DNA of 35,014 nucleotides, taken from the NCBI RefSeq assembly GCF_000485595.1, contig NW_014577264.1, positions 104,409-139,422 on the forward strand, read 5' to 3'. The notes beneath the pieces were generated by a model. That model was given only the letters and a program-made list of their open reading frames with translations. It did no database searches and was not told the DNA's origin. The position numbers were made by a program, and so were the translations under genes. The stretch comes from Priapulus caudatus (taxonomy: Eukaryota; Priapulida; Priapulimorpha; Priapulimorphida; Priapulidae). This document shows positions 17,316-27,177 of this stretch, in pieces; the first letter of the stretch is position 1; each line of letters opens with the position of its first letter.

Positions 17316-19813
17316 TCACGTGTCACTCGGTAGCTTTCGACCTCTCAGGTTTGACAGCATAGGAGACCTAGTTAGGTGCCTCACGCTTAGCTGCGATGGC
17401 GAGGAAAACTTACTGTAGTACGCTTTTGGTGTAACTGTGGACCCAGTAGGTGGTGTACAAGACAAAACCTGCATTTCACATACAGGTTTAAGAGTTTCTG
17501 CAGCTTGCCACTTCATCTGGGATTCAGACAGGGTATCAATGACCACTTCATTGCAGCTCTGATGCCGACTGATGGAAGACCTCGCCTCAATTTTGCTTAG
17601 CAATGGAGGGGAGTGTGAGGATAACACAGAATCCGAAAGAAAAACGTCATCCTGTTCAACAGCCACATCTACCTCAGTGTCACGGGAACTGCTAGTCAGT
17701 GGAGACTGCATGCTGCTATTGTTAGACAGGCGGGTAGCGGAGCCACGACGACATCGTGTGCGTTTTGTGCATGGACTTCCAAAGCCAGCGTCATCACTGC
17801 AGCGCTTGACTCCACCAGAGCCCACGTGGGATAATGTTGAAACAAGGCTGGCGCAAGGAGACAGCACCTGTGACATGCTGTTTTTGCACGGGGAGCGAAG
17901 TGAGAGCATGTGGTATTCTGCTGGCGTTATCATTGTCTCCCTGGAAAGATTGCGTGTGAACCTCATAGGTATCAGCGCCTGTACAGCTGTCTTTCTCCCA
18001 GAGCATTTTGTGCTGAAAGACACTTTTCTAATTCGTTGTGAACTTGATGACACTTGTGATGTGTTAGTAGGTACCTTGCTGACATGTACTCCATTGCTTT
18101 CTGCAAATATGCTATCCCCTTGTTTAACGTGATCGCTGTATGTGCGAGCTTCTGCCTTTTGAGTTTTACTCATAATAATAGAGTCTTCCTTGCCCTCCTT
18201 ATCAGTAGTAGCTTGCTCTACACATGCATTAGTTACAGCCGTTTGCATTTCTGCAGCTAAGGTAGCCTTGCTTCTGCCTGGTGACAGGATCTTATCACAG
18301 AGGAGCAATGAAAATTCTTCATCTTTTAAATCATATCCCAGGTTTTCAAATTTTGGGAATGATATTCCCATGTAGTCCTTTTCCTGGTCTTTTGTTGTTT
18401 TTCGTGTTCTCGGTGATTTGGAGACACTACCTCGCAATACTGGACATTTGTAAGAGTCAGATGGCTGGTCACAGCATCCCGACGATGTGGAAAGTACTTT
18501 CTGTGGAGTAACCTCTGCGGAAGAGGGACGAGACTTCGGTGTTGGTGTTGTCCAGCGGTGCTTGCGTTTTGGCCAGTGGTCTGACAATGTTTCTGGAGTT
18601 TTGTTTTCCCCACATAGACTCTTTCTTCGTTCAGGTGTTACAGTGTTTGATTCATGCTTGTTCCATGCAGGTGTCTGATCTACTTTGGCCTGCAGCAAGT
18701 ATGATTGATATTCACTGTTCACTGTGCTGCACTGCTCTTCGTCAGTACTAACACTTTCATGCATTCTGCTAGAACGATGCGTCACGTGAGGCATATCTTC
18801 GAAATCGGTTTCTGCATTCATAAAGGAACGAGGAGAGTCATGATCAGTGTAAAATGCAGTTTCACTGGCAATCGAATGGGATGTGCTGTGACTCGGAAGT
18901 TGCTTTGTTGAAATCTCACACATTGCCTTCTGTCGACTTTTGCTGCGCCTTGTTAGCACCGGTTGCTCCCAACTGGCAGCAGCTAATGTTGATATATCAT
19001 TGAAGACAGCTCTATCCGTGCTATCCGAAATATCACCAATCTGCGTATTTTCGAGGTGCGGCAGTTTTGATGGTGAAAAAAATAAGCGAGCTCTTGCTGA
19101 GATGATTTTATCTGACTTTGCTACTGACACATTCCGATTGTTTGATAATATTGGCGATGATCCTTCCATGCTTCTAGAACGGGGTGGTAATGACAGGTTC
19201 TCTTTAGGGCTGACAATTGATTTGGACCTTGTGCATTTACTAGGGGTAAGGAGATACAGCATTGGGCCTACTGGATCCAAAGCAGAGCTTTCCTTCAACC
19301 CATTATCAGGACATGAGCCAACAATAGAGGAATCCAGCTTACATTTGGAAGAACCAAACAATTCTGCTCTGGCTAAAGAACCCATATTTTTGTCTGGTGA
19401 TACAAACAGCTTTCCCCGTACACGAACAATTTCCTGATGTGACTGTTGCACTGAACTATTCCGCGTTGGGAGCACTTCCGTGTAATAAGATTTTCCCTTT
19501 CGTGAATGCGACGCTCCTATTGCCTTCCTCTTACGTGTTGGACTGAGACTTGTAAACAGGAAGTCAGCAGCAGACTTGCGCCTCAGTTGCCATCTTGCAT
19601 CTTGAGCGACTACCGATTCATTTTGTGATTCCTTGTTGGTCTTCATTGGCGATTCTTGTATTCCCGTGCCTCCTGCTTCTGTGCATAATGTCATAGCTGC
19701 ATCTGCCACTGCACTCTGTTCAGCTATGGTACAGCTACGAGAGCGTGATGATTGCGAGTAAAAGGACGAGTGACACTTTAGCACTGCCATTTTCTTAGGA
19801 CTCGCATGAAGCA
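17316..19813 (-). CDS. TICRR: Treslin/TICRR, terminal exon (CDK-site-rich C-terminal region)
   Basis: The exon has a strong acceptor (pyrimidine tract TTGTTTCTTTC then ATGCAG) and runs 831 codons to a TGA at 17316. The codon split at its 5' edge (2 nt) is completed by the 1 nt left by the exon at 20207-20359. The protein is serine-rich and probably disordered, with about two dozen S/T-P sites, many followed by K or R (SPKK, SPMK, SPTR, SPDK, TPQK, SPCK). The opening residues HASPKK...HSSFYSQSSRSRS resemble, from memory, the RRSPR...SASFYS stretch that follows the second essential CDK site in human Treslin. TPETLSDHWPKRK (about residues 406-418) resembles the vertebrate TPD-DWPRRKR motif. Treslin acts with MTBP and TopBP1 to load CDC45 at replication origins. 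Antisense frames here are shadows. Confidence 0.85.
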
Positions 19814-20206
19814 CTGCATGAAAGAAACAAGGGGGCCAACATCAGTGATATGGCACGTCTATTGTAATAATTAGTGCTAATAGAACACGTAGGTAAAATT
19901 ACCGTTGAGACTAATATTACAAATAATATATTTGTTGATGACCACAAGGTTATTTACTAAACCCTGCCCAAACTCTCAATTTAGAACTCGGAAAAACCAG
20001 AAGCATCCTAATAAAAGATAAAACAAAATTTGTAGTCATCACTTCAATTGCTCAGACAAAACACAGACACTGGACACTGGACATGCCCTCCTCTCACGAT
20101 CGGTAACAAAAAATTAGTGAAAAATGATGACGCTGTCATTTATCAACATTTCAAACATCTTTTTTACACATTGTTTTTCTGAGTTAGTGGTACATCATGC
20201 GCTCAC
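19814..20206 (-). other. TICRR intron between penultimate and terminal exons
   Basis: GT-AG intron of 393 bp with 5' end GTGAGC and 3' end TTTCATGCAG. No repeats or exons inside. Confidence 0.75.
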
Positions 20207-20359
20207 ATGGCTTCTCTGGAGACTCTTCTACAACAAGAGCTTCTGGAAGAGTGTTGGTTCTCTTGCGCTGCCTCTCAAGCCGGTTCCACACGACCCGTCC
20301 AACTTGCCTGTGTCGAGGTGTGTCCGACACCAATCGTGTCTTCAATGTGTGTTGCGCAC
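20207..20359 (-). CDS. TICRR: Treslin/TICRR, penultimate exon (paired CDK/TopBP1-binding sites)
   Basis: This 153-nt exon lies between an acceptor (CTGTTTGGTTACAG) and a GTGAGC donor. It starts with 2 nt and ends with 1 nt of split codons, matching both neighbours. It encodes LVSDTPRHRQV and, further on, EALVVEESPEKP. In vertebrate Treslin two CDK sites (human T969 and S1001) are bound by TopBP1 BRCT domains. Here the T of TPRHRQ and the S of EESPEK are 33 residues apart, against 32 in human as I recall it. This pair is the strongest evidence for the gene's identity. The frame stays open past the donor for only a few codons, supporting the splice. Confidence 0.85.
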
Positions 20360-21000
20360 CTGTAACCAAACAGAGATGTTCTATTTCATGCCAATGCGAG
20401 TAAAGTCACACCTTATTTAATGGACACGATTCATTCCTTAGGCTTCTTTACTGAGCAAAACAACCTGTAAGATTGGTTATTATAACATGATGCTGATATG
20501 TACCCTTCACATCCATCATCATAGCCACTGGAAAATCATACACCCACACTAGTCTGAGGTGAGCGCGACACATGCTGCCTACATAGTGCCCGTGTCCGTG
20601 CACAAAACAAAAGCCATTAATAAAATAATTCAATACAAAGTGATATTAAATTCACAATTATGTAGCATGTGTTTATTAAATATATTTTATTATATTATAA
20701 AACATTTACCATGTTTAATAAACGAAACTAATTTGGCCAACACTTTCTCAACAGGTATGGCAGTAAGCAATTTGTCACTGCCACCTATGTTTTAGAACAT
20801 GTAAAAAAGCAATAGTGGTTTGCGAATATTTAATAGTTAAGGCACACTGCTTTAGGTTTATTTGAAGAAAAAGCTTAGTGGGTCTATATAAACTCGTTCA
20901 AATATGATATCGACTGTTCTCATGTAAAAAAAATTTGGAAATTGTATAGTGTTGAAATTCGATTGTAATTATTATGTCCTAATGGAAAAAAAAGTGATAC

Positions 21001-21126
21001 CTGAAGATCTGCAAGGTGTTTTCTTAGGTGTTACGTTTGGCATTTTCCTTGGACTCGGTTTTCTCATTTCAGATGCGAGTTCACCTATCAGGTTGCGACG
21101 TACTTTCTTCTCGTTTTTTCTATCAC
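21001..21126 (-). CDS. TICRR: Treslin/TICRR, third-last exon (basic, SPRK/TPKK)
   Basis: The 126-nt exon lies between the acceptor TTTATCAATACAG and an AG/GTATCA donor. It begins with 2 nt and ends with 1 nt of split codons; the trailing G plus GT of the next exon makes a glycine codon. It encodes KNEKKVRRNLIGELASEM, then KPSPRKMPNVTPKKTPCRSS, a strongly basic region with two proline-directed sites. It is assigned by its phase match on both sides and by composition; I do not recall the vertebrate counterpart well enough to align it. Confidence 0.75.
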
Positions 21127-21315
21127 CTGTATTGATAAATTATAGCACACAGATCACATTTCTAGTAACATTACAATGCTAGTGAAACTGTGAATGCATA
21201 AAACGTAAATACATATTATCAGGAGTCTATCAATATTGATAGACTCCTGATATTATACTCAAGCTTGTATGTGTATACATGCAAGCATGCACAGTGCGGG
21301 TCAGGTAATGTTTAC

Positions 21316-21370
21316 CTTTCTTCTCAATTACACTTAGACTGCTGCTCCTCTGCTTCAATGTGTCTTTCCG
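21316..21370 (-). CDS. TICRR: Treslin/TICRR, small internal exon (55 nt)
   Basis: This small exon has an excellent acceptor (TTTTTTCTGAACTTTGTATGTCCAG) and an excellent donor (AAG/GTAAAC). It starts in phase 0 and ends with one extra nt, exactly the phase needed to join 21756-21849 to 21001-21126; without it those two exons are out of frame. It encodes 18 residues, RKDTLKQRSSSLSVIEKK. It is too short for family recognition on its own; the case rests on splice sites and phase. Confidence 0.7.
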
Positions 21371-21755
21371 CTGGACATACAAAGTTCAGAAAAAATTGCA
21401 CATTAACGTTTTCCCAAGCTGGGAGTCAACACAATATTTTATGTAAAATTCGTTCAATTAGATGCCTGGTCAGGCCCCGAGTCTCTGACAGTGGTATTTT
21501 GCACCATGTTCTCAATGAAGATCTTTTTACATGAGTGTTCCTTGATTAATATAGATGATTCCACACAGAAAAGCTCTCTATTTTTTCTTGTGCTACTGAC
21601 TTTAATTAAGCAACCTAGATGTTCAACATAAAATAACCATCTGAACATGGAGTCCGTGCTAATTCACATATATAAGTAGGTAAAAAGCCATACCGGTTGT
21701 GCTATGACATGATAGCTACACGGAATTCATAGTTGTTGCTGAGTAGTATTATTAC

Positions 21756-21849
21756 CATGCGCTCCTTGTTGGTGTGAGCTCGACGAGGAATAGCAATCTG
21801 CCGTTGAGAGCTTTCCATTAAACTTGGGTTTCTCACAAACGATCTGCTC
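21756..21849 (-). CDS. TICRR: Treslin/TICRR, internal exon (RSRS...IAIPRR)
   Basis: The 94-nt exon has acceptor CATTATGTGCCGCAG and donor ATG/GTAATA. It begins with 1 nt of a split codon and ends in phase 0. It encodes SRSFVRNPSLMESSQRQIAI, then PRRAHTNKERM, a basic serine-rich stretch consistent with the region between the folded N-terminal half and the CDK sites of Treslin. A preceding exon ending with 2 nt is required; I did not find it between 21850 and 22299. Confidence 0.65.
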
Positions 21850-23391
21850 CTGCGGCACATAATGACAGTCATGGTTTTACAAGCAGTGTTCAGATGACAT
21901 TTATATTTGGCTTGCACTACACTTTTACAATGTCACAATGGAGGACAAAAGGAGTGGCACCTTTCCTAAGTACTTTTCATGTGTGTGTATTCTTGTAAAC
22001 AATGTTAGGTTACTCTACACCTTTTGCATGGCTATTGCTCTAATGAAGATTAAACGTTTATTGACGAATGAACCGAATCAATCACACGTTTTATTTATAG
22101 AGGAGATATATCTCTATGCTCAAACCAAAAAATTTCATGAAATTTCCAGCACCTAATTATGTTACCATACAAATTTTGAATATTTATGTAAAATGGTATT
22201 TTGGATATTTCTCAATTACCACAAAGAGTAAGGAAGCAACGTTTTTGCCACAGGTCAAGCACAATATGTACCAAAACAGCGCATCAGGATTTTATCATGC
22301 GATTCTACAAGCTGCATCTGACTGTCAGATGAGCTAAAAAGTGGACGTGGCTCGAATGTAGGTCAACTGGCGTGCTCCAAAATAGGACGTTCAAACCTCT
22401 CCCATAGGAGTAACAACTATATGCAATTTGAAACATGTGGGTCAAACGGTTCGAGTTATCGTTGACCGTAGCCAAATCTTGACGGACGAACGGACGGACG
22501 ACACCGCATATGGCAATAGCTCATCTTGACGATGTCAAGCTGAGCTAAAAACTAGGGTCTCCGGAACGGAATTTCCCAGTCCCACGTTCTCTTGCTGGTC
22601 CCTACCTGAACAGTTCATTAATCAGTGCTGCCACACATCAAAGAAACACTGCAGGAATGTGGCAACCTCCTCTACTATTGCTTTGTGCCTTCACCAACCC
22701 CGTATTCAACCCTACCACCTCCCTTGTGATTTTTTTTAGAGAAAACACTGGTGTAATCTCGCTATGATTTTGTATATAATAAAAAAGTATGTTTATTTTT
22801 CTGCAACTAAAATGCTGTGCTTACTGAAACCTCACGTCAGTAAATTCGGAGGGAAATAATTAGTTGCAAAAATGTTTAATTGCATAAACAATTAAGCAAT
22901 AGTTGCTATTATAACATACAACCTGCGGCGTATGTGCAACTGAACCTAGTCGAACTAACTAATGTAGTAATAGGTTGTTGCTATTAAATGACTGAAAATT
23001 TGACAGCTGAAGTTTGTTAAATTCGATAAGTTTTATGAACGAAACTGAGTGCATTATACACGTAACACCCCTCAAACTTTGAAATAAACACAAATAGGTA
23101 GAAAATGGAGATGGTTTTCATAAGCAATTTAAAAATAGATGCCTAAAACGACTGTGCTAGGTGGTATTCTGCATGGAACTACAATGAACAGACACATTAC
23201 AAAAGTTGCCTTCATTCGCTATCACTAAAACATCAATATCATACTTTATTGGTCGGACCTAAGTTCATGATCCTTTACATTGTGTCATGCAATCGGCTGG
23301 TCAGTCTTCAGTGTGTCTGCTGAGTTATGTCTTTGAAACAGTAAATAGCAGAGCTAATCAGTTTCCGACGGATAATAGTATTATCAGGGTC

Positions 23392-24283
23392 TTCTAACTT
23401 TTGCATTTTTTATTGTAAAACGTAAATTTGTCTTTCAAGAGAATTAAAGCCTCGTCTACACGACGAACGTTTAAGCGTTAACTCGAGTTAGCGATTATGT
23501 AGCGTCTACACGACGAACCTCAACTCGAGTTAAGCTAACTCGAGTTAGCGATTATGTAGCGTCTACACGACAACACCCGATAGCGATTATTACCGATTTA
23601 TTATGCATGCGTGCGTGCGTGTGAATGTAAACGTGCGTGCGTGCGTGTGCAACTGTATACGTGCGTGCGTGCGTGCGTGCGTACGTGTACGCTACACGTA
23701 CGTTCGTGCGCGTGCGTGGTGGCACATACACGTGCGTGCATGCGTGAAGTGCGTACATGTGCGTGTTGCACGTACACGTGCGTGCGTGCATGTGCACGTA
23801 CACGTGCGCGCGTGTGCAGGTACACGTGGTGTGCAGGTACACGTGCGTGCAATGCGTCCGTGTGTGTGCACGTACACGTGCGTGCGTGTGCAGGTACACG
23901 TGCGTACGTGTGCATGTATAGTGCGTGCGTGTGGCATGTACACGTGCGTGCGCGTGCATGAGTGTGTGCGTGCGTGCGCGCCGTGTCCAGGTAGCACGGT
24001 GCGTGCGCGCAGTGTGCATGTGCCACGTAGGCGTGCGTGCGGCACGTAACACGTGCGTGCTGAGCGTGTGCGTGCGTGTGTGACGTACATCGTACTAATG
24101 GCTGGCCGCCTATCGTGGAGTTAAGCTAACTCGAGTTAAGCGTCTACACGGCCTTAACTCGAGTTAGCTTAACCTCGATCGACTGGCGAGGTTAAGCTAA
24201 CTCGAGTAAGGCCCCGTGTAGACGCTTAACTCGAAGTTTAAGGTTCGTCGTGTAGACGTAGCTTAAAAGATTAGAAGACCCTT
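23392..24283. mobile_element. Second copy of the TAACTCGAGTTA element
   Basis: This is the counterpart of 13659-14503. Here the left side has one more tandem piece: GCGATTATGTAGCGTCTACA occurs twice (about 23492 and 23551), with TAACTCGAGTTA before each. The core TG/CG block spans about 23604-24090. Its long open frames are repeat artefacts. Confidence 0.75.
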
Positions 24284-25070
24284 GACGAGATTGCCACGAT
24301 ACAATCGAATCTAGAGTTATTGCTAACGTGGCATTTTCATTGAAGCTCTGAAGCTAATCGAGTAGAATCACACCTTATAATACTAACACAGGCCTCTTTT
24401 CGTAATATTTTCTAACACTTCTAACCTGAGTAGCCACGATCTTCCATATCCAGGGTAATACACCTCATTCTTTATACCCTCCTAGAGCTTAACGGTGCCC
24501 CTGCCAACTGAACGGCGAGGGAAATTTGTTTTTGGAATTTTAACAATTTCAACAGGGAGCGTGTTGTCACCAGAAAGATAGCAGAAGGGCTTAGCTAGGA
24601 ACCGACGTAAAACAGCTAATGCCATTCACGCATGCAAGTAGCAAGGCGTTATATATGTAGGGGCATCAACATAAATTCATTCAAGAAAGAAATGAGAGAG
24701 AAGAGCATAAGAACATACATATATATATATATACTAGCTATTACCCGTCCGCCCAGACGGGTTTGAGTGAGGTCTGATTTGAGGATGGCGGTTTAACCAT
24801 TTATCTCTCACTTTTAGTTGAAGACGTATTTCATAAACGAAAAATACTGATATTTAGACTCGAGTCATATATCAATATTTTACCTTAAAATTACCTACAA
24901 TTTTTCAAAAAAAGGAAAATGGGGTGATTTTATAGTACAATTTCACTTATTTAGATATTATTTTTGAAAATATCACTTCTGGTTAGAAAGCATCATGAAT
25001 AAGTCAAATTCTTAAAAAAAAAAAAAAAATGCATTGAGTAGTTTTGAAGATGCTATTTTCTTGAAAGTCA

Positions 25071-25440
25071 GTGGACGGCGGCGGGCAGGGTTACACCTCC
25101 CGTTGTCAAATATTTGCACACACACGCGCACACACACACATCACACACACGCGCGCGCACGCGGCGCACACACCGCATTCACACGACACACACATACACC
25201 AACATGCACATGCATACATACATACACACACGCGCAGCACGCAGCACCACACGCACAGCACGGGACGCGCACACACACATACACATACACACAACTGAAG
25301 CAGTCTCTCGTTGGGGTTTGTCTTAATTTTTCGCTTCACACAGCTGTGCGCGCAGTGATTGGCTGTTTATACACCGCCAGCGCGCAATGGCTTTGTGTGT
25401 GCGTGTGCGTGCGTGCGTTTTAGTGTGGCTTGCTATGGCT
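25071..25440 (+). repeat. CA-repeat module (second unit, first module)
   Basis: Counterpart of 15296-15655, with the same fixed ends and a (CA/CG)n core at about 25116-25293. Confidence 0.8.
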
Positions 25441-25674
25441 AGGTGAAGGCTCCACCTAATTAAATGTTTAATTATTATACCTTTAATCTACATTTAGTAT
25501 AGCTATATTATCATTAAAACCCGTGAGAAAACACATTAATAGTTTAACATAGTGGTTACCATGGTGGTGGTTTAAGTTATAGTTATGGTATGTATAGTGT
25601 GGTATGTGTGTGTTTCTTAGACAATCGAACGGCGTCTAAAATTGTCAGAGCGCATGTGGGAGCCGGGTAAGCGC

Positions 25675-26045
25675 AGGCACGGTTACACCTCCCGTTGTCA
25701 AATGTTTGCACACGCGCGCACGCACGCACACACCGTATTTACACACATATACGGGCATGCCGCACGCACACTCATACCACATTTACACACACACGGCGCG
25801 CACCCACATACACCCGCAGCGCGACGCACGCACGCACGCACGCACGGTCCACACGACGCACGCACGCACGAAACAACGCACACACACACACAAGCCACAC
25901 ACACATACAACTGTAGCCGCTCTCTCGTTGGGGTTTCTCTTAAATTTCGCCTCACAGCTGTGCGCGGCAGTGCTTCGTTGTTTATAGCCGGAACACCGCC
26001 CGCAATGGCTTTGGTGTGTGCGTGTGTGCGCATGCGGATTTGCAG
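25675..26045 (+). repeat. CA-repeat module (second unit, second module)
   Basis: Counterpart of 15885-16252, with a (CA/CG)n core at about 25707-25910. Confidence 0.8.
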
Positions 26046-27177
26046 ATCTTAAAAATTGGTGTGCGGGTTTCCGATGAATGCCGAAGTTTGTTCGGCGCAC
26101 ATAACTTTTTAGAAAATTGCCGCAAAAAGTGACATTTACGCATCGAAAAAATCGCGTTCTACTACACGTAGCGGAATGGTATTCGGGACGCTTCCAACAA
26201 GGGGCACGCAGCTTGATTCGCGTGAGAATACGTGCGCCACGGTTCTTCGAGGAGATACGGAAAACGACACTATCCAGGCTCTTTCTACTATTACTATAGA
26301 GAGTATATATATATATATATAGTATATATAATATATCAGCCTTATATATGTAGGGGCATCAAATAAATTTCATTCAAGAAGAAATGAGAGAGAAGAGCAT
26401 TCAACGAAAATGCATAAAGCATACATTTCTATTTTTCCCATGCTATAGCTGATGTTTAATCAGGTGATAACATAGAATCAATCTAAGGCAAAAAAGCATG
26501 AAAATGTTCGCAAATCGCTATTATTGCATTTAGCCGCACATTGCAGAGAGTTTCGTTTTGAAAAATGAGCGGCAATTAAGATGTTACTAATGATATCGCA
26601 TCCGGATATAGAATCAATGGGCAGGCAGCCCACACCACCGTACAATCAACAACCAGGTGCTCTCCAGACCGCCAGCACTGTGTGTCGTATCGTATACTGT
26701 GCCTAGAACAAATTATATAAAGACTTAGGGGTTAGTATGCTTTTAAAGTATAGATGATGAATAACGCCACTCATTGAATGATCGGTGAAAAAATCTTTTT
26801 ACCCCGAGCAGCGCTCTTTGCAATTTGTCAATTAAGAGGATCTCTGACCGTAAACCAATATTTACATGTAGAGTACTTAGTGATAAAAAAGTGTGTATGG
26901 CAGGCACGTGGTGATACTCTAGATATTTCTGGCAAAATGATAAGAATAATGTAATCTGTCAAATCATAGTGAACAGGTCCGAAGACATTTTTTACAACAT
27001 AAGATAAAATACCTTACACACATTAAATATAATGACGGCAATTTGCCTGTGCTCTAGCAATAATAATTAGCAACAATTAATAAGCACAGCAACCACAAAG
27101 TAAAATAATTCATTTAATTCACACACAACTGCTTTCCTCTTTACGTGAGCTGTGGCAGTCTTTTCTGGGAGGCAACT

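Larger units (their letters stand above)
12541..22299. repeat. Unit 1 of a roughly 10-kb head-to-tail duplication
   Basis: The sequence from TGCGATTTCTACAAGCTGCA at 12541 to GCGCATCAGGATTTT at 22293 is repeated in the same order and orientation from 22300 to 32605. It includes the TG block, CA modules, TA microsatellite and the five TICRR exons. In the right half this copy is clean, with exons intact over 2.5 kb. In the left half it carries apparent one-base errors relative to unit 2. Confidence 0.95.

Noticed and set aside
17572-19437. Plus-strand frames of 186 and 165 codons opposite the TICRR terminal exon
   Set aside because: They are antisense shadows of a long serine-rich coding exon.
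20448-20633. 61-codon minus frame as an extra TICRR exon
   Set aside because: The flanking exons join in phase without it, and no good acceptor and donor bracket it in that frame.
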